64,000 nucleotides of DNA from Synechococcus sp. SB0662_bin_14. Its GTDB lineage: Bacteria; Cyanobacteriota; Cyanobacteriia; PCC-6307; Cyanobiaceae. Every line of letters starts with the position of its first letter. Position 1 is the stretch's first letter. The stretch lies in assembly GCA_009840445.1 (NCBI GenBank), contig VXNS01000084.1, positions 1-64,000 on the forward strand, written 5' to 3'. Below are positions 33,423 through 43,674 of the stretch, one piece after another. The position numbers were made by a program, and so were the translations under genes. The notes under the pieces were generated by a model. It did no database searches and was not told the DNA's origin. It saw only the letters and a program-made list of their open reading frames with translations.

Positions 33423-34727
33423 GTGATTAACCCTCCAGCGGACTTCCTGCGCCATCGTGCCCAGCGGGTGCGCCGCAGTGCCCTGGCCCTGGGCAGGCGC
33501 AGTAACGGACAGCGCATCGCCGCCCTGGAGGCCATGGCTGCTGCTTTGGAGCGCCATGGGGGGGCCATTGTGGCGGCCAACACGGTGGACCAGGAGGCCG
33601 CCGTCCGGGAGGGCCTGGCGGCGCCCTTGTTGGCGCGCCTCAAGCTCAACGGGGCCAAACTGGCTGGTTGCATCCAGGGCTTGCGGCAGGTGGCCACGCT
33701 GCCGGACCCCGTCGGACATCGGCAATTGCACCGGGAACTGGCGGCAGGGCTGGAGTTGGAACGGGTGACCGTTCCCGTGGGGGTGTTGGGGGTTGTCTTT
33801 GAGTCTCGCCCCGATGCGGTGATTCAGATTGCCGCTCTGGCCGTTCGCTCGGGCAACGGCGCCATCCTCAAGGGTGGCCGGGAAGCGTTGAACACGTGCC
33901 AGGCCATTGTCACAGCCTTGCAGGAGGGCCTGGCCGGCAGTGCCGTGGACCCCAACAGCCTGGACCTGCTCACCAGCCGCGAGGAGACCATGGCCTTGCT
34001 CCGGCTTGACGATCTGGTGGATTTAATCGTGCCCCGTGGTTCCAACGCCTTTGTGCGCACCATCCAGGACAACACCCGCATCCCCGTGCTGGGCCACGCT
34101 GACGGGGTTTGCCACCTCTATGTGGATCAACTGGTGAACATCGACATGGCCGTTGCTGTGGCCCTGGACGCCAAAACCCAATATCCCGCAGCCTGCAACG
34201 CCATTGAGACGCTCCTGGTGCATCGTCATGTGGCCCGGCGGTTTTTGCCACCGGCCGTTGCAGCCTTCACAGCGGCCGGCGTGACCTTGCGGGGGGATGA
34301 GCAGGCCAGGGCATTGGGTGTGCCCGAAGCGGCCACCCCGGAGGACTGGGGGCATGAATACCTGGATCTGATCCTGGCGGTGCGGGTGGTGGAGGACCTG
34401 GAGGCCGCCCTGGAGCACATTCGCCGCCATGGTTCCCGCCACACGGACGTGATCTGCACGGACGACGAGGCTGCTGCTGCCCGTTTCCTCGGCACCGTGG
34501 ACAGTGCCGGGGTGTTTCACAACTGCTCCAGCCGCTTTGCCGACGGCTTCCGCTATGGATTGGGCGCCGAGGTGGGCATCAGCACCCAGACCATGCCCCC
34601 CCGGGGACCTGTGGGCCTGGAGGGGTTGGTGACCTATCGCTATCGCCTCCGCGGCCATGGCCACACCGTGGCCCCCTTTGCCTGTGGTGAGCAGCGCTTC
34701 TCCCATCGCAATCTCCTGGAGGCTTGA
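33423..34727 (+). CDS. proA: Glutamate-5-semialdehyde dehydrogenase
   Basis: '[36 protein letters not shown]', '[14 protein letters not shown]'. Confidence 0.96.
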   Translation: MINPPADFLRHRAQRVRRSALALGRRSNGQRIAALEAMAAALERHGGAIVAANTVDQEAAVREGLAAPLLARLKLNGAKLAGCIQGLRQVATLPDPVGHRQLHRELAAGLELERVTVPVGVLGVVFESRPDAVIQIAALAVRSGNGAILKGGREALNTCQAIVTALQEGLAGSAVDPNSLDLLTSREETMALLRLDDLVDLIVPRGSNAFVRTIQDNTRIPVLGHADGVCHLYVDQLVNIDMAVAVALDAKTQYPAACNAIETLLVHRHVARRFLPPAVAAFTAAGVTLRGDEQARALGVPEAATPEDWGHEYLDLILAVRVVEDLEAALEHIRRHGSRHTDVICTDDEAAAARFLGTVDSAGVFHNCSSRFADGFRYGLGAEVGISTQTMPPRGPVGLEGLVTYRYRLRGHGHTVAPFACGEQRFSHRNLLEA

Positions 34728-34732
34728 AATCC

Positions 34733-35125
34733 ATGCACAGCAACAACCCTTGGGAGGCAGCCCGTGGCGATGCGATCCACGTGGAAGGCCTGAAGATATG
34801 GGCACGGGTGGGGGTATTGCCGGAAGAACGCAGCCTGGGGCAGTGGTTTGTCGTGGACCTCACCATCTGGTTCGATCTGGCTCCCGCTGGCCGGTCCGAC
34901 GATCTATCCCTCACTGTGGACTACGGCCAGGCCGTTGCCGCCATCCAGGCCTGTGCCGAGCAGGTGGTGTGCCACACCCTGGAGTGCTTCTCCGAACAAC
35001 TTCTGGATCAGGTGGGGGAGATCTACGGGCCATGGCCGGTTCGTCTCGTCCTGCGCAAATGCCATCCCCCCCTCCCCGGCTTTGACGGCTCCATCAGCGT
35101 GGAGCGCTGGCGCTTCGCCGGGTAA
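34733..35125 (+). CDS. folB: Dihydroneopterin aldolase
   Basis: 'IHVEGLKIWARVGVLPEERSLGQWFVVDLTI...LSLTVDYGQAV'. Confidence 0.9.
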   Translation: MHSNNPWEAARGDAIHVEGLKIWARVGVLPEERSLGQWFVVDLTIWFDLAPAGRSDDLSLTVDYGQAVAAIQACAEQVVCHTLECFSEQLLDQVGEIYGPWPVRLVLRKCHPPLPGFDGSISVERWRFAG

Positions 35126-35200
35126 CGCCTGCCGGGTAACGTGGAATGTCCCGGGATGCCCCGTTACCATTGGGGAATTCGTCCCTGCTGCGACACCACC

Positions 35201-36001
35201 ATGGCGCTGCCCCAAGAGTTTCCGGTGAGCACCCTGTTGCGGGCCAGGGTTCAGGGCGACCAGGGGGCTGACCACGGGGTGGGGCATCAAGTATGGATGC
35301 ATCCACCGGCCCATCGGGTGTTGGGTTGGGCCAGTCGCCCCACCAGCTTCGGACCCACCCGCTCCGTATGGCGCCTCAACCAGTTGCGCCATCTGCAGGG
35401 GGACGTGGCGGTGGTGAGCGAGACCCCGGCCCGGACCCAGCAGAGCACCCTGGACTTGCTGCCCACCAGCATGGGGGCCCATCTCTACAGCCATGACGGC
35501 TTGGCCCTGGGCTGCGTGGTGGATGCCGTGCTGAGTCTTCAAACCGGCGCCGTTGCCCACTATCTGGTGGCCCGCAGTGATCCGCGCCTGCCGGGCACCA
35601 GCCGTTGGCGACTGCAACCGAACACCGTTCTGGATCAACAGCCGGGCCGGGTGGTGGTTGCTGTGGGCGCCTTGGACGACTTGCCCCTGGTCCGGGCTGG
35701 TCTGCGCACCCAGGCGCTGCAGACAAGTCAACGGTGGCGGGAGCGGCTCCAGGAGACCACCGTTCAGGCAGGTCGCCAGTTGGAAGACTGGCTCCACAAC
35801 GCCCCGTTGCCCCAAAACCATGGCAACCCAAGCCCAAGGCGACAGCGGCGGCAGGGGCATGTGCCCCATGGTGAGTCCTCAGGTGGTGATCAGGGACCTG
35901 GTCGGGAGATTTGGGACGCCTGGGAGCATCCTCCCCACCGCCGGCCGGCCTCCTGCCAGGACAGCGAGAGTCACGGCCCTGATCAGGAGCCATGGCTTTG
36001 A
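35201..36001 (+). CDS. PRC-barrel domain-like protein
   Basis: 'MALPQEFPVSTLLRARVQGDQG...SHDGLALGCVVDAVLSLQTGAVAHYLVARSDPRLPGTSRWRL'. Confidence 0.65.
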   Translation: MALPQEFPVSTLLRARVQGDQGADHGVGHQVWMHPPAHRVLGWASRPTSFGPTRSVWRLNQLRHLQGDVAVVSETPARTQQSTLDLLPTSMGAHLYSHDGLALGCVVDAVLSLQTGAVAHYLVARSDPRLPGTSRWRLQPNTVLDQQPGRVVVAVGALDDLPLVRAGLRTQALQTSQRWRERLQETTVQAGRQLEDWLHNAPLPQNHGNPSPRRQRRQGHVPHGESSGGDQGPGREIWDAWEHPPHRRPASCQDSESHGPDQEPWL

Positions 36002-36185
36002 AGACCGATTGACCCAGCGAGCATGCAGGATCAAATGCGGTGTCGAGACGCTCCAAGGCCCCATTGGCCAGCAACCGTGTCGGTGCTGGTGTCGGCTGCA
36101 GCCGCGGTGGATGCCGAGCAGGGATTCATTGCTCCACTCTCCTGGTACCGTCAGCATCAACTGGCGCTTACCTTCCCTAGGCTTG

Positions 36186-37643
36186 ATGCCCTTCCCTGTC
36201 TTGTGCCACGTGTTTCAACGGTCTGGTCAATGGACGCCCCGTTTCCTTGTGGGTGCCTTGTTGGCTAGTGCGCAACCGCTGGCGGGCGTGGCGGCGGAGC
36301 CACTACCAGCGTCTTTGGCGGATCTGGCGCCGCCGCCGCCCCTGGCCGGACCGCAATTGCCGGACCACATGGCGGATCAACAGCTACGGCCTTTGTCCCT
36401 GGAAGAGGCCCAGCAACTGGCTGAAGTGAATCACCCTGCCCTGCAGGCTGCGGCGCTTGAGGTGGAATCGCGAGAGGCCCGGTTGGAGGCCTCCTTAAGT
36501 GCCTGGAAACCGCAAGCCACCCTGAAGTCATCCGCGGGATTGCCAGCATTGGCGCTGGAGTACCAGTACAGCCCGGAGACCTCCTATCCCCGTGGCGAAC
36601 TGGAAACGAACCTGAACCTGGAGGCAACCTGGTTGTGGAGAGACCCCCAGCGGGACGCCCGCATTGCCGCCGAGCGCCACGAACTTGATCAGGTGAAGCT
36701 GCAACGCCAGTTCTTGCACCGTGACCTGAAGCTACAAGCGACGGAGTCCTACGTTGAACTCCAACGGGCCGACGCGGAAGTGGACCTGCGCTTGGCGGCG
36801 GTTCAGGCTGCCCAGTCCAACTTGAAGATCAGCGGTGCGCGCCATGGGGCTGGCGTGGCTGCCCGCCTGGACGTGCTTCAGGCCCACGCCCAGTTGACTG
36901 AGGATGAAGCATTGCTGGCCAGCGCCAAGGCCCAGCAGACCATCACCCGCCGCCGCTTGGCCAGGGTGCTGAACCTGCCCCAGGGGGTGGTGCCCACTGC
37001 CCGGGACGCCAATAGGCGGCAGGGACGCTGGACCGCAACCCTGGAGGAGAGCCTGGCCGCCGCCTTTGCGAGCCGCGAAGAGTTACAACAGTTTCTTGCC
37101 GCCATCCAGGAGCGGGAGGAGCGGGCCAAGGAGGCTCTGGCGGCGCTGCAGCCCACCCTCTCGTTCTTTGTGATGGGGGCCTGGAGTCAGGCGTCCGGCA
37201 ACGTCCTCTCCGGCGCCTCCACCATTGAAAGCCAGTTCAGGGGAAGGATCTCCACGGCTCTGGGCCTGCGCTTTGCGATGCCCCTCAGCGATGGGGGGAC
37301 TGCCCAGGCCAGTGCTCGCCGCTGGAGCCTGGCGGCCCAAAGGCAGGAGCACCTCTTTGCGGAAGCCCGCAACGCTTTCCAGCAGCAGGTGGAGAGGGCC
37401 TTCCACACCGTCCATGCCCAGGGGGACACGCTGGAGTTGCGTGCTCGACAGGTGGCGACTCAGCAGGAGATCCTGAATCTCGCCACTGCCCGCTACGAGG
37501 CCGGCGTTGGCACCCAGCAAGACTTGATTGACCAGCAAAACGCCCTGACCCGGGCCGCCGTTGCCCACGCTCAGGCCGTCCTGGACTACAACCTGAGCCT
37601 GGCCCAGTTGCACCGTTATACAGGTTTATCGGTCCAGCCCTAG
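36186..37643 (+). CDS. TolC-family outer-membrane protein
   Basis: Two OEP-like repeats with 'LSLEEAQQLAEVNHPALQAAALEVESREARL', 'TARYEAGVGTQQDLIDQQNALTRAAVAHAQAVLDYNLSLAQLHRYTG'. Confidence 0.9.
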   Translation: MPFPVLCHVFQRSGQWTPRFLVGALLASAQPLAGVAAEPLPASLADLAPPPPLAGPQLPDHMADQQLRPLSLEEAQQLAEVNHPALQAAALEVESREARLEASLSAWKPQATLKSSAGLPALALEYQYSPETSYPRGELETNLNLEATWLWRDPQRDARIAAERHELDQVKLQRQFLHRDLKLQATESYVELQRADAEVDLRLAAVQAAQSNLKISGARHGAGVAARLDVLQAHAQLTEDEALLASAKAQQTITRRRLARVLNLPQGVVPTARDANRRQGRWTATLEESLAAAFASREELQQFLAAIQEREERAKEALAALQPTLSFFVMGAWSQASGNVLSGASTIESQFRGRISTALGLRFAMPLSDGGTAQASARRWSLAAQRQEHLFAEARNAFQQQVERAFHTVHAQGDTLELRARQVATQQEILNLATARYEAGVGTQQDLIDQQNALTRAAVAHAQAVLDYNLSLAQLHRYTGLSVQP

Positions 37644-37688
37644 CCTGCTCCCCAGAGCACACCTTCCCGGCCCCCAGGTCGCAGAACC

Positions 37689-39113
37689 ATGGCCCCTTCC
37701 CATGACCCCCCGGCCAGTCCATCGGGCTTGTCCCTGCTGCAGGTGCTGCGGCTCGGCTTGTTCCAAGGCTGCCTGGGCACCATGGCGGTGGTCTTTGCGG
37801 GCCTGTTGAACCGCATCATGCTCACCGAACTGGCATTCCCCGGTTTGCTGGTGGGCGGCGCCCTGGCCTTTGAGCAGTTGGTGGCCCCCAGCCGAGTGCT
37901 GTTTGGCCAGGTCTCCGATGCACGGCCGTTTCAAGGACGCTATCGGGTTCCCTACGTGGTGACCGGTTCCGTGTTGTATTGCCTCATCGCGGTGCTCTCC
38001 GTCCCGCTGATCTTTTTTGTGGGCAACGCCATTGCAACGGACAACAGCCGTGCCTTCTGGGGTGGCGCCACGGCGCTCTGCGGACTGTTTGCCCTGTTCG
38101 GGCTGGCTGTGGCCATGGCCACGACCCCCTACCTGGCCCTGGTCATTGACCGCACCACGGAACAGGAACGTCCCCGCGCCGTTGGCATCATCTGGTGCAT
38201 GTTGACCGTGGGCATCATTGTGGGGGCCATTTGCATTTCCATCACCCTCGGCAGCGTGGACGGGGTGACGGATCCAGCAGTGCTGCAACCTGCGTTGCAA
38301 CGCTTCATGATCCAGCTTGCCTTGGTGGTGGTGGCATTGACCATCGTGGCCTGCTGGGGAATGGAGCCCCGGGGCGGCTCCCGGAGTGGGAACCGGCCCC
38401 CCGAACAGGTGATGACCCTGCCGCGCACGTGGGCCTTGCTCACCTCCAGCCGCCAGACCTTTGTGTTCTTTGGTTTCCTGGTGTTGTTTGCCCTGGGGGT
38501 GTTCCTCCAGGACCCCATCCTGGAGAGCTACGGGGCGGACGTCTTTGGTCTGCCCATTTCCAAAAGCACCATCCTGAACGCCCTCTGGGGAACCGGCACA
38601 CTGCTGGGCTTGCTCCTGGCGGGGTTTCTGATCACCCCCAGACTGGGGAAGATGGCCTGTTCTCGTCTGGGCTGCCAGTTGACCACCTTCTCGCTGGCGT
38701 TATTACTTCTGGCAGGGTGTACCGGTCAGGTGCCGGTGTTGCAGGTGGTGATGGTGTTGTTCGGTCTTGCCGCGGGCATTGCCACCAATGCCACCCTCTC
38801 TCTCATGTTGGATTTGACGCTGCCGGAGGCCGCCGGCACGTTTGTGGGGGCCTGGGCCTTGGCTCAGGCCTTGTCCCGGGCACTGGGCAAACTCATGGGA
38901 GGGGGTCTGCTGGACCTTGGCCATGCCTTGATCCCTGATGGACTGGGGGCCAACTGGCTGCCGCCGGCCTTCCCTGCCTATGGCTTCGTGCTGTTCATAG
39001 AGGTCCTCATCATGGCTGCCGCCACATGGTCTCTGGGTGCTGTGCGTGTGCATCAATTCCGTGGGGACACGGCCGGCACCCTGGCCAAGGTGCTGGCTCT
39101 GGAACTGGACTGA
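37689..39113 (+). CDS. BCD (PucC-like) family chlorophyll/bacteriochlorophyll-associated MFS transporter
   Basis: 'LRLGLFQGCLGTMAVVFAGLLNRIMLTELAFPGLLVGGALAFEQLVAPSRVLFGQVSDARPF'. Confidence 0.88.
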   Translation: MAPSHDPPASPSGLSLLQVLRLGLFQGCLGTMAVVFAGLLNRIMLTELAFPGLLVGGALAFEQLVAPSRVLFGQVSDARPFQGRYRVPYVVTGSVLYCLIAVLSVPLIFFVGNAIATDNSRAFWGGATALCGLFALFGLAVAMATTPYLALVIDRTTEQERPRAVGIIWCMLTVGIIVGAICISITLGSVDGVTDPAVLQPALQRFMIQLALVVVALTIVACWGMEPRGGSRSGNRPPEQVMTLPRTWALLTSSRQTFVFFGFLVLFALGVFLQDPILESYGADVFGLPISKSTILNALWGTGTLLGLLLAGFLITPRLGKMACSRLGCQLTTFSLALLLLAGCTGQVPVLQVVMVLFGLAAGIATNATLSLMLDLTLPEAAGTFVGAWALAQALSRALGKLMGGGLLDLGHALIPDGLGANWLPPAFPAYGFVLFIEVLIMAAATWSLGAVRVHQFRGDTAGTLAKVLALELD

Positions 39114-39122
39114 GGTTGTCCC

Positions 39123-39938
39123 ATGGAGAGAACCATCGCCGCCTGGCAAGAGCAACTGGGTCCTCTTCTGGATCAAGTGGCCGCACGGCAGATGGCGGAC
39201 TTTGGCCAGATCGGGGCCGAGAGGAAAGCCGACGGCTCCCTAGTCACAACCTGTGACCGCTGGAGTGACGAGACCATCAGCCAGTGGCTGCAGGACCGGT
39301 TCCCCGCCACGGGGGTGCTGAGCGAAGAGGGCAACACACGGGTACCGCAGCAGGAGTGGGCCTGGATCCTGGATCCCCTGGACGGGACCACGAACTTCAC
39401 CTACGGCATCCCCCACTGGACCATCTCCCTGGCCCTGCTGCACCGGGGCCGTCCCGTGATGGGGTGGTTGGAGATTCCCCCGCTGCGCCAGCGGATCGTC
39501 GTGGTGCGGGGAGAAGGGGTGGAGCGCAACGGCTGTCGCCTGCAACCGCCAACGGACGTGATCACCCCCAATGCCTGCGCCAGCCTCTGCACCCGCAGCA
39601 TGGTGGTCTTGCAGCGTCGCTCACACCACCGCTTCCCTTGCAAGTTGCGCATGTTCGGTGTGGCCAGCACCAATATGGCCGGCGTGGCCTTGGGGCAAAG
39701 TCTCGGCGCCCTGGAGGCCTCCCCCAAGATTTGGGACCTGGCCGCCGCCTGGCTGGTGCTGGAGGAGTTGGGCTGTCCCGTTGAGCCACTGGCGGGGCAC
39801 CCTTTCCCCGCCACCCCCGGCGCCCAACTGGCAACGGTGAGCTATCCCTTGTTGACCGTTGCGGCCCCGTCCCTCTTCCCGCTCTTTCGCCCCTGGGCCG
39901 CTGCCCTGCATTCCGAGAGCCCGCCACCGCCGGGCTGA
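39123..39938 (+). CDS. Inositol monophosphatase family protein
   Basis: 'WILDPLDGTTNFTYGIPHWTISLALLHRGRPVMGWLEIP', 'KIWDLAAAWLVLEELG'. Confidence 0.92.
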   Translation: MERTIAAWQEQLGPLLDQVAARQMADFGQIGAERKADGSLVTTCDRWSDETISQWLQDRFPATGVLSEEGNTRVPQQEWAWILDPLDGTTNFTYGIPHWTISLALLHRGRPVMGWLEIPPLRQRIVVVRGEGVERNGCRLQPPTDVITPNACASLCTRSMVVLQRRSHHRFPCKLRMFGVASTNMAGVALGQSLGALEASPKIWDLAAAWLVLEELGCPVEPLAGHPFPATPGAQLATVSYPLLTVAAPSLFPLFRPWAAALHSESPPPPG

Positions 39939-39940
39939 TG

Positions 39941-40936
39941 TCAGGTGCAGGTTGCCAGGAGGTCCCAGACGTCTTGCTTGAGCGGCTCCAGGCCCTGGCC
40001 CGTGACGGCGGAAATCTGATGGCAGGGCTGTTGGAAGTGTTGGCTGAGGGTTACGGTCAGTTGCTCCAATCGGCCGGCATCCACCGCGTCACTCTTGTTC
40101 AGGGCCAGCAGGCGGGGACGATCCAGCAGGGTGGGGTCATAGGCTGCCAACTCCCCCAGCAGCACGGTGGCGTCCCTGTGGGGATCTTCCGCTGTGGCAT
40201 CCACCAGATGCACCAGAAGACGGGTGCGCTGGATGTGGCGCAAGAAGTCATGCCCCAGGCCGGCGCCCATGGCGGCACCTTGGATCAGACCGGGAATATC
40301 GGCAAACACCGTGCCGTCTCCCGTTGGGCGCCGCACCACCCCCAGGTTGGGCGTCAACGTCGTAAAAGGGTAGTCCGCCACCTTGGGACGGGCCGCGGAG
40401 AGGGCGCGGATCAAGGTGCTCTTGCCCGCGTTGGGACAACCCACCAACCCCACCTCCGCCAGGAGCTTGAGTTCCAACCGCAGTTGCCGCTGCTGGCCTG
40501 GATGGCCGTTGGTGCATTGCTCCGGAGCCCGGTTGCGGTTGCTCAGGTAACGGGTGTTGCCAAAGCCGCCCTGCCCCCCCACAGCGACACAGAGTTGCTG
40601 CCCCGACGTGGTCAGGTCCCCCAGCCAGGTGCTGCTGCCCAGGTCGTGGACTTCCGTACCGCAGGGCACCTTCACCAGCAGGGGTGGGGCGCTGGCGCCG
40701 GTGCGGTTTTTCGGGCCGCCCCGCCGGCCGTCGCCAGCCGCAAAGCAGCGCTTGTACTTGAAATCCAGCAGGGTTTGCAGGTTGGTGGTGGCCTCCAGAA
40801 TCACGTCTCCACCGCGCCCGCCGTCACCACCGGCCGGTCCCCCCGCCGGCACGAACTTCTCCCGACGGAAGGCCACAATGCCGTCCCCACCACGGCCAGC
40901 CTGCACTTCAATCTGCACCAGGTCAATGAACTGCAT
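39941..40936 (-). CDS. obgE: GTPase Obg/CgtA
   Basis: '[47 protein letters not shown]', '[37 protein letters not shown]'. Confidence 0.97.
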   Translation of the reverse strand: MQFIDLVQIEVQAGRGGDGIVAFRREKFVPAGGPAGGDGGRGGDVILEATTNLQTLLDFKYKRCFAAGDGRRGGPKNRTGASAPPLLVKVPCGTEVHDLGSSTWLGDLTTSGQQLCVAVGGQGGFGNTRYLSNRNRAPEQCTNGHPGQQRQLRLELKLLAEVGLVGCPNAGKSTLIRALSAARPKVADYPFTTLTPNLGVVRRPTGDGTVFADIPGLIQGAAMGAGLGHDFLRHIQRTRLLVHLVDATAEDPHRDATVLLGELAAYDPTLLDRPRLLALNKSDAVDAGRLEQLTVTLSQHFQQPCHQISAVTGQGLEPLKQDVWDLLATCT

Positions 40937-41058
40937 CAGGACCTGCTCCTGCACCCATCTGTCGCCCCATTCTGCCGGCTTGGGGCAGGGCAGAGCCCTG
41001 GGGAATTCTTCACCAGCGTGGTGATTGGCCTAATCTGGAGATCCAGTCTTCACGTAAT

Positions 41059-43374
41059 GTGCTGGAACGCTCTGGCCCCTCCATTCTCAGCGATTGCGGT
41101 CCTCAAGGGAGAGGAGGGGTTGTGCCGAGATCTGGGGAGTGGCTGCAGCAGCATTACGGCATTCCACTGCCGGCCTGGCTGGTGGACTGCTTGCAGGAGG
41201 CGCCGCCAACGGAACGACGTCAGCACCAGGGTCCTCCAGAGGGTCCTGCTCTGGTTGCTGCTGCTTTTGATTTTGCCTGGCAGCAGCACCAGGGCCAGAA
41301 GCGCGCCAGTGGGGAGCCCTACATCAGCCATCCCCTCGCCGTTGCCCATTTGTTGCGGGACATTGGCGTGGGCGCCAGCGTGATTGCCGCAGGGTTCCTC
41401 CATGACGTGGTGGAAGACTGTGGTGTGACCACTGCCGATATTGAGGCCAGGTTCGGCGGCGAGGTGCGGGCCCTTGTCAACGGCGTCACCAAGTTGGGGG
41501 GCATTCAGTTTGTCAACCGCACCGAGGAGCAAGCCGAGAACCTGCGACGCATGTTTCTCGCCATGGCCAGCGACATTCGTGTGGTCCTGGTCAAGCTGGC
41601 TGACCGTCTTCATAACATGCGTACGTTAACAGCTTTACCACCGGCAAAGCAAAGAAGAATTTCCATCGAAACGTTGGAGATCTACGCACCTTTGGCCAAT
41701 CGTCTCGGTATTGGCAAACTGAAATGGGAGCTGGAAGACCTGGCCTTCAAGGTATTGCATCCACAGGAGTTCCGTCACATCTCTCAACAGTTAGCCGTCA
41801 AACGGAGTGAGCGGGAAGCACGGCTCAAGGTGACGGTGGAATTGCTACGTCAGCGGTTGTCTGAGGCCGGTCTTACCCAAGTGGACGTGAATGGTCGTCC
41901 CAAACATCTCTATGGTATTTGGAACAAAATGAGACGGCAGAATAAGGCCTTCCATGAAATTTACGATGTGGCCGCGCTGCGAGTCCTAACAGAGAGCTTG
42001 GAGAGCTGTTACCGAGCACTTGCTGTGGTTCACGATACTTTCCGTCCCATTCCTGGTCGTTTTAAGGACTATATTGGTTTACCTAAGCCCAATGGCTACC
42101 AATCACTACATACCGCTGTTATTGCCAACCAACGGCCGCTTGAGGTGCAGATTCGTACCCGGAAAATGCATCAGGTTTCGGAATACGGGATTGCTGCCCA
42201 CTGGAAGTACAAGGAAGGAGGCTCCCCTGCCAGTGGGCAGGCGGAGGAGCGGTTCAACTGGCTGCGCCAGCTTCTCAATTGGCAGCAGGAGGCTGCAGAT
42301 GGCGACGGTCAGGACTATTTGGCTTCCATTAAAGACGATTTATTTGATGATGAGGTGTTTGTCTTTACCCCTAAAGGAGACGTGTTGGGTCTACGGCGTG
42401 GTTCCACAGCCGTGGATTTTGCTTATCGTATCCATTCTGAAGTGGGACATCACTGCAATGGCGCACGCGTCAACGACCGCATCGTGCCCCTGTCCGCCCC
42501 CTTGAAAAATGGCGATATTGTTGAGATCATCACAGAACGCAATGCTCATCCCAGTCTGGATTGGTTAAACTTTGTTGCCACACCAACAGCCCGTAATCGT
42601 ATCCGTCAATGGTACAAGGCCAGTCATCGAGATCAAAATATTAATCGTGGCCGAGATATGCTGGAGCATGAGCTGGGTCGCCATGGTCTGGAGGAACTGT
42701 TAAAATCCTCAGCCATGCAGAAGGTGGCTGAGCGCTGTAATCTTTACACAGTCAACGACCTGCTGGCCGCTGTCGGCTTTGGCGCACTCACCATTCACCA
42801 GGTTGCCAACCGTCTAAGGGAAGAAGTTCGTCTCCAGGCCCACCATGGGTCGCAGCCCAAGCGCGATCCTACCCCCACCCCGCCTCTATCCACTCGCGAG
42901 CTGAGTGCCACGGCGGATCAGTTGCAGGGTAATCCGATTCTGGGCGTGGACGGCCTGGATTTTCGTCTGGCTGGTTGTTGTACGCCTCTCCCCCAGGAAC
43001 CCATCGTTGGCGCTGTATCGTTGGGCAACCATGGCCTCACAATTCACCGACAAGACTGCGACAACGTGGAACGGATTCCTGTGGAACGCCGCCTGCCCGT
43101 GCAATGGAACCCCAGACACCCTGAAGACAACACCTATCCTGTGCGTCTCAAAATTGACGTGATGGACCGTGTTGGCGTGCTCAAAGACATTCTCACGCGC
43201 CTTTCCGATGCCAATATCAACGTGCTGGATGCTCGCGTACGCACCAGTCGCGGCAAGCCTGCCCGCATCGACCTGAGCATTGAACTTCACAGTGCTCGTC
43301 AACTCACCCAAACCGTAGGGCGTATTCGCGCCATGGCGGACGTGCTCACGCTGTACCGTGCCGGCATGGGCTAG
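41059..43374 (+). CDS. spoT: Bifunctional (p)ppGpp synthetase/hydrolase (RelA/SpoT)
   Basis: HD domain 'AAGFLHDVVEDCGVTTADIEARFG', synthetase 'YDVAALRVLTESLESCYRALAVVHDTFRPIPGRFKDYIGLPKPNGYQSLHT', TGS and ACT domains. Confidence 0.97.
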   Translation: MLERSGPSILSDCGPQGRGGVVPRSGEWLQQHYGIPLPAWLVDCLQEAPPTERRQHQGPPEGPALVAAAFDFAWQQHQGQKRASGEPYISHPLAVAHLLRDIGVGASVIAAGFLHDVVEDCGVTTADIEARFGGEVRALVNGVTKLGGIQFVNRTEEQAENLRRMFLAMASDIRVVLVKLADRLHNMRTLTALPPAKQRRISIETLEIYAPLANRLGIGKLKWELEDLAFKVLHPQEFRHISQQLAVKRSEREARLKVTVELLRQRLSEAGLTQVDVNGRPKHLYGIWNKMRRQNKAFHEIYDVAALRVLTESLESCYRALAVVHDTFRPIPGRFKDYIGLPKPNGYQSLHTAVIANQRPLEVQIRTRKMHQVSEYGIAAHWKYKEGGSPASGQAEERFNWLRQLLNWQQEAADGDGQDYLASIKDDLFDDEVFVFTPKGDVLGLRRGSTAVDFAYRIHSEVGHHCNGARVNDRIVPLSAPLKNGDIVEIITERNAHPSLDWLNFVATPTARNRIRQWYKASHRDQNINRGRDMLEHELGRHGLEELLKSSAMQKVAERCNLYTVNDLLAAVGFGALTIHQVANRLREEVRLQAHHGSQPKRDPTPTPPLSTRELSATADQLQGNPILGVDGLDFRLAGCCTPLPQEPIVGAVSLGNHGLTIHRQDCDNVERIPVERRLPVQWNPRHPEDNTYPVRLKIDVMDRVGVLKDILTRLSDANINVLDARVRTSRGKPARIDLSIELHSARQLTQTVGRIRAMADVLTLYRAGMG

Positions 43375-43413
43375 TTGCGGTAGGGTAGGTGGCTAACGCC
43401 ACAGAGAAGACCC

Positions 43414-43602
43414 ATGGCAGGAAGCAACACTCACAACAGGCAGGTTCTCCGGGACAGCACCCAGGCCCGTCGACAGACCCTCATGGACTCTCTCCAGGTG
43501 CGGTCCCAGTTGGCACGCCGCAACGGGGACATCCCTGCCCAGCAAGCACTCTATCGGGAGGCGGTTGCCCTGGGCCTACCCCTGGACTGCTTGGATCAGT
43601 GA
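43414..43602 (+). CDS. Small hypothetical protein
   Basis: 62-aa ORF 'MAGSNTHNRQVLRDSTQARRQTLMDSLQVRSQLARRNGDIPAQQALYREAVALGLPLDCLDQ'. Confidence 0.55.
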   Translation: MAGSNTHNRQVLRDSTQARRQTLMDSLQVRSQLARRNGDIPAQQALYREAVALGLPLDCLDQ

Positions 43603-43674
43603 TGGGCCCTGACGGGTCCAAGTCCTGGTGGCCTGGTTGGTGTAGTCTTCCCCCTTGCCAGGCTGTGCTTCAGG

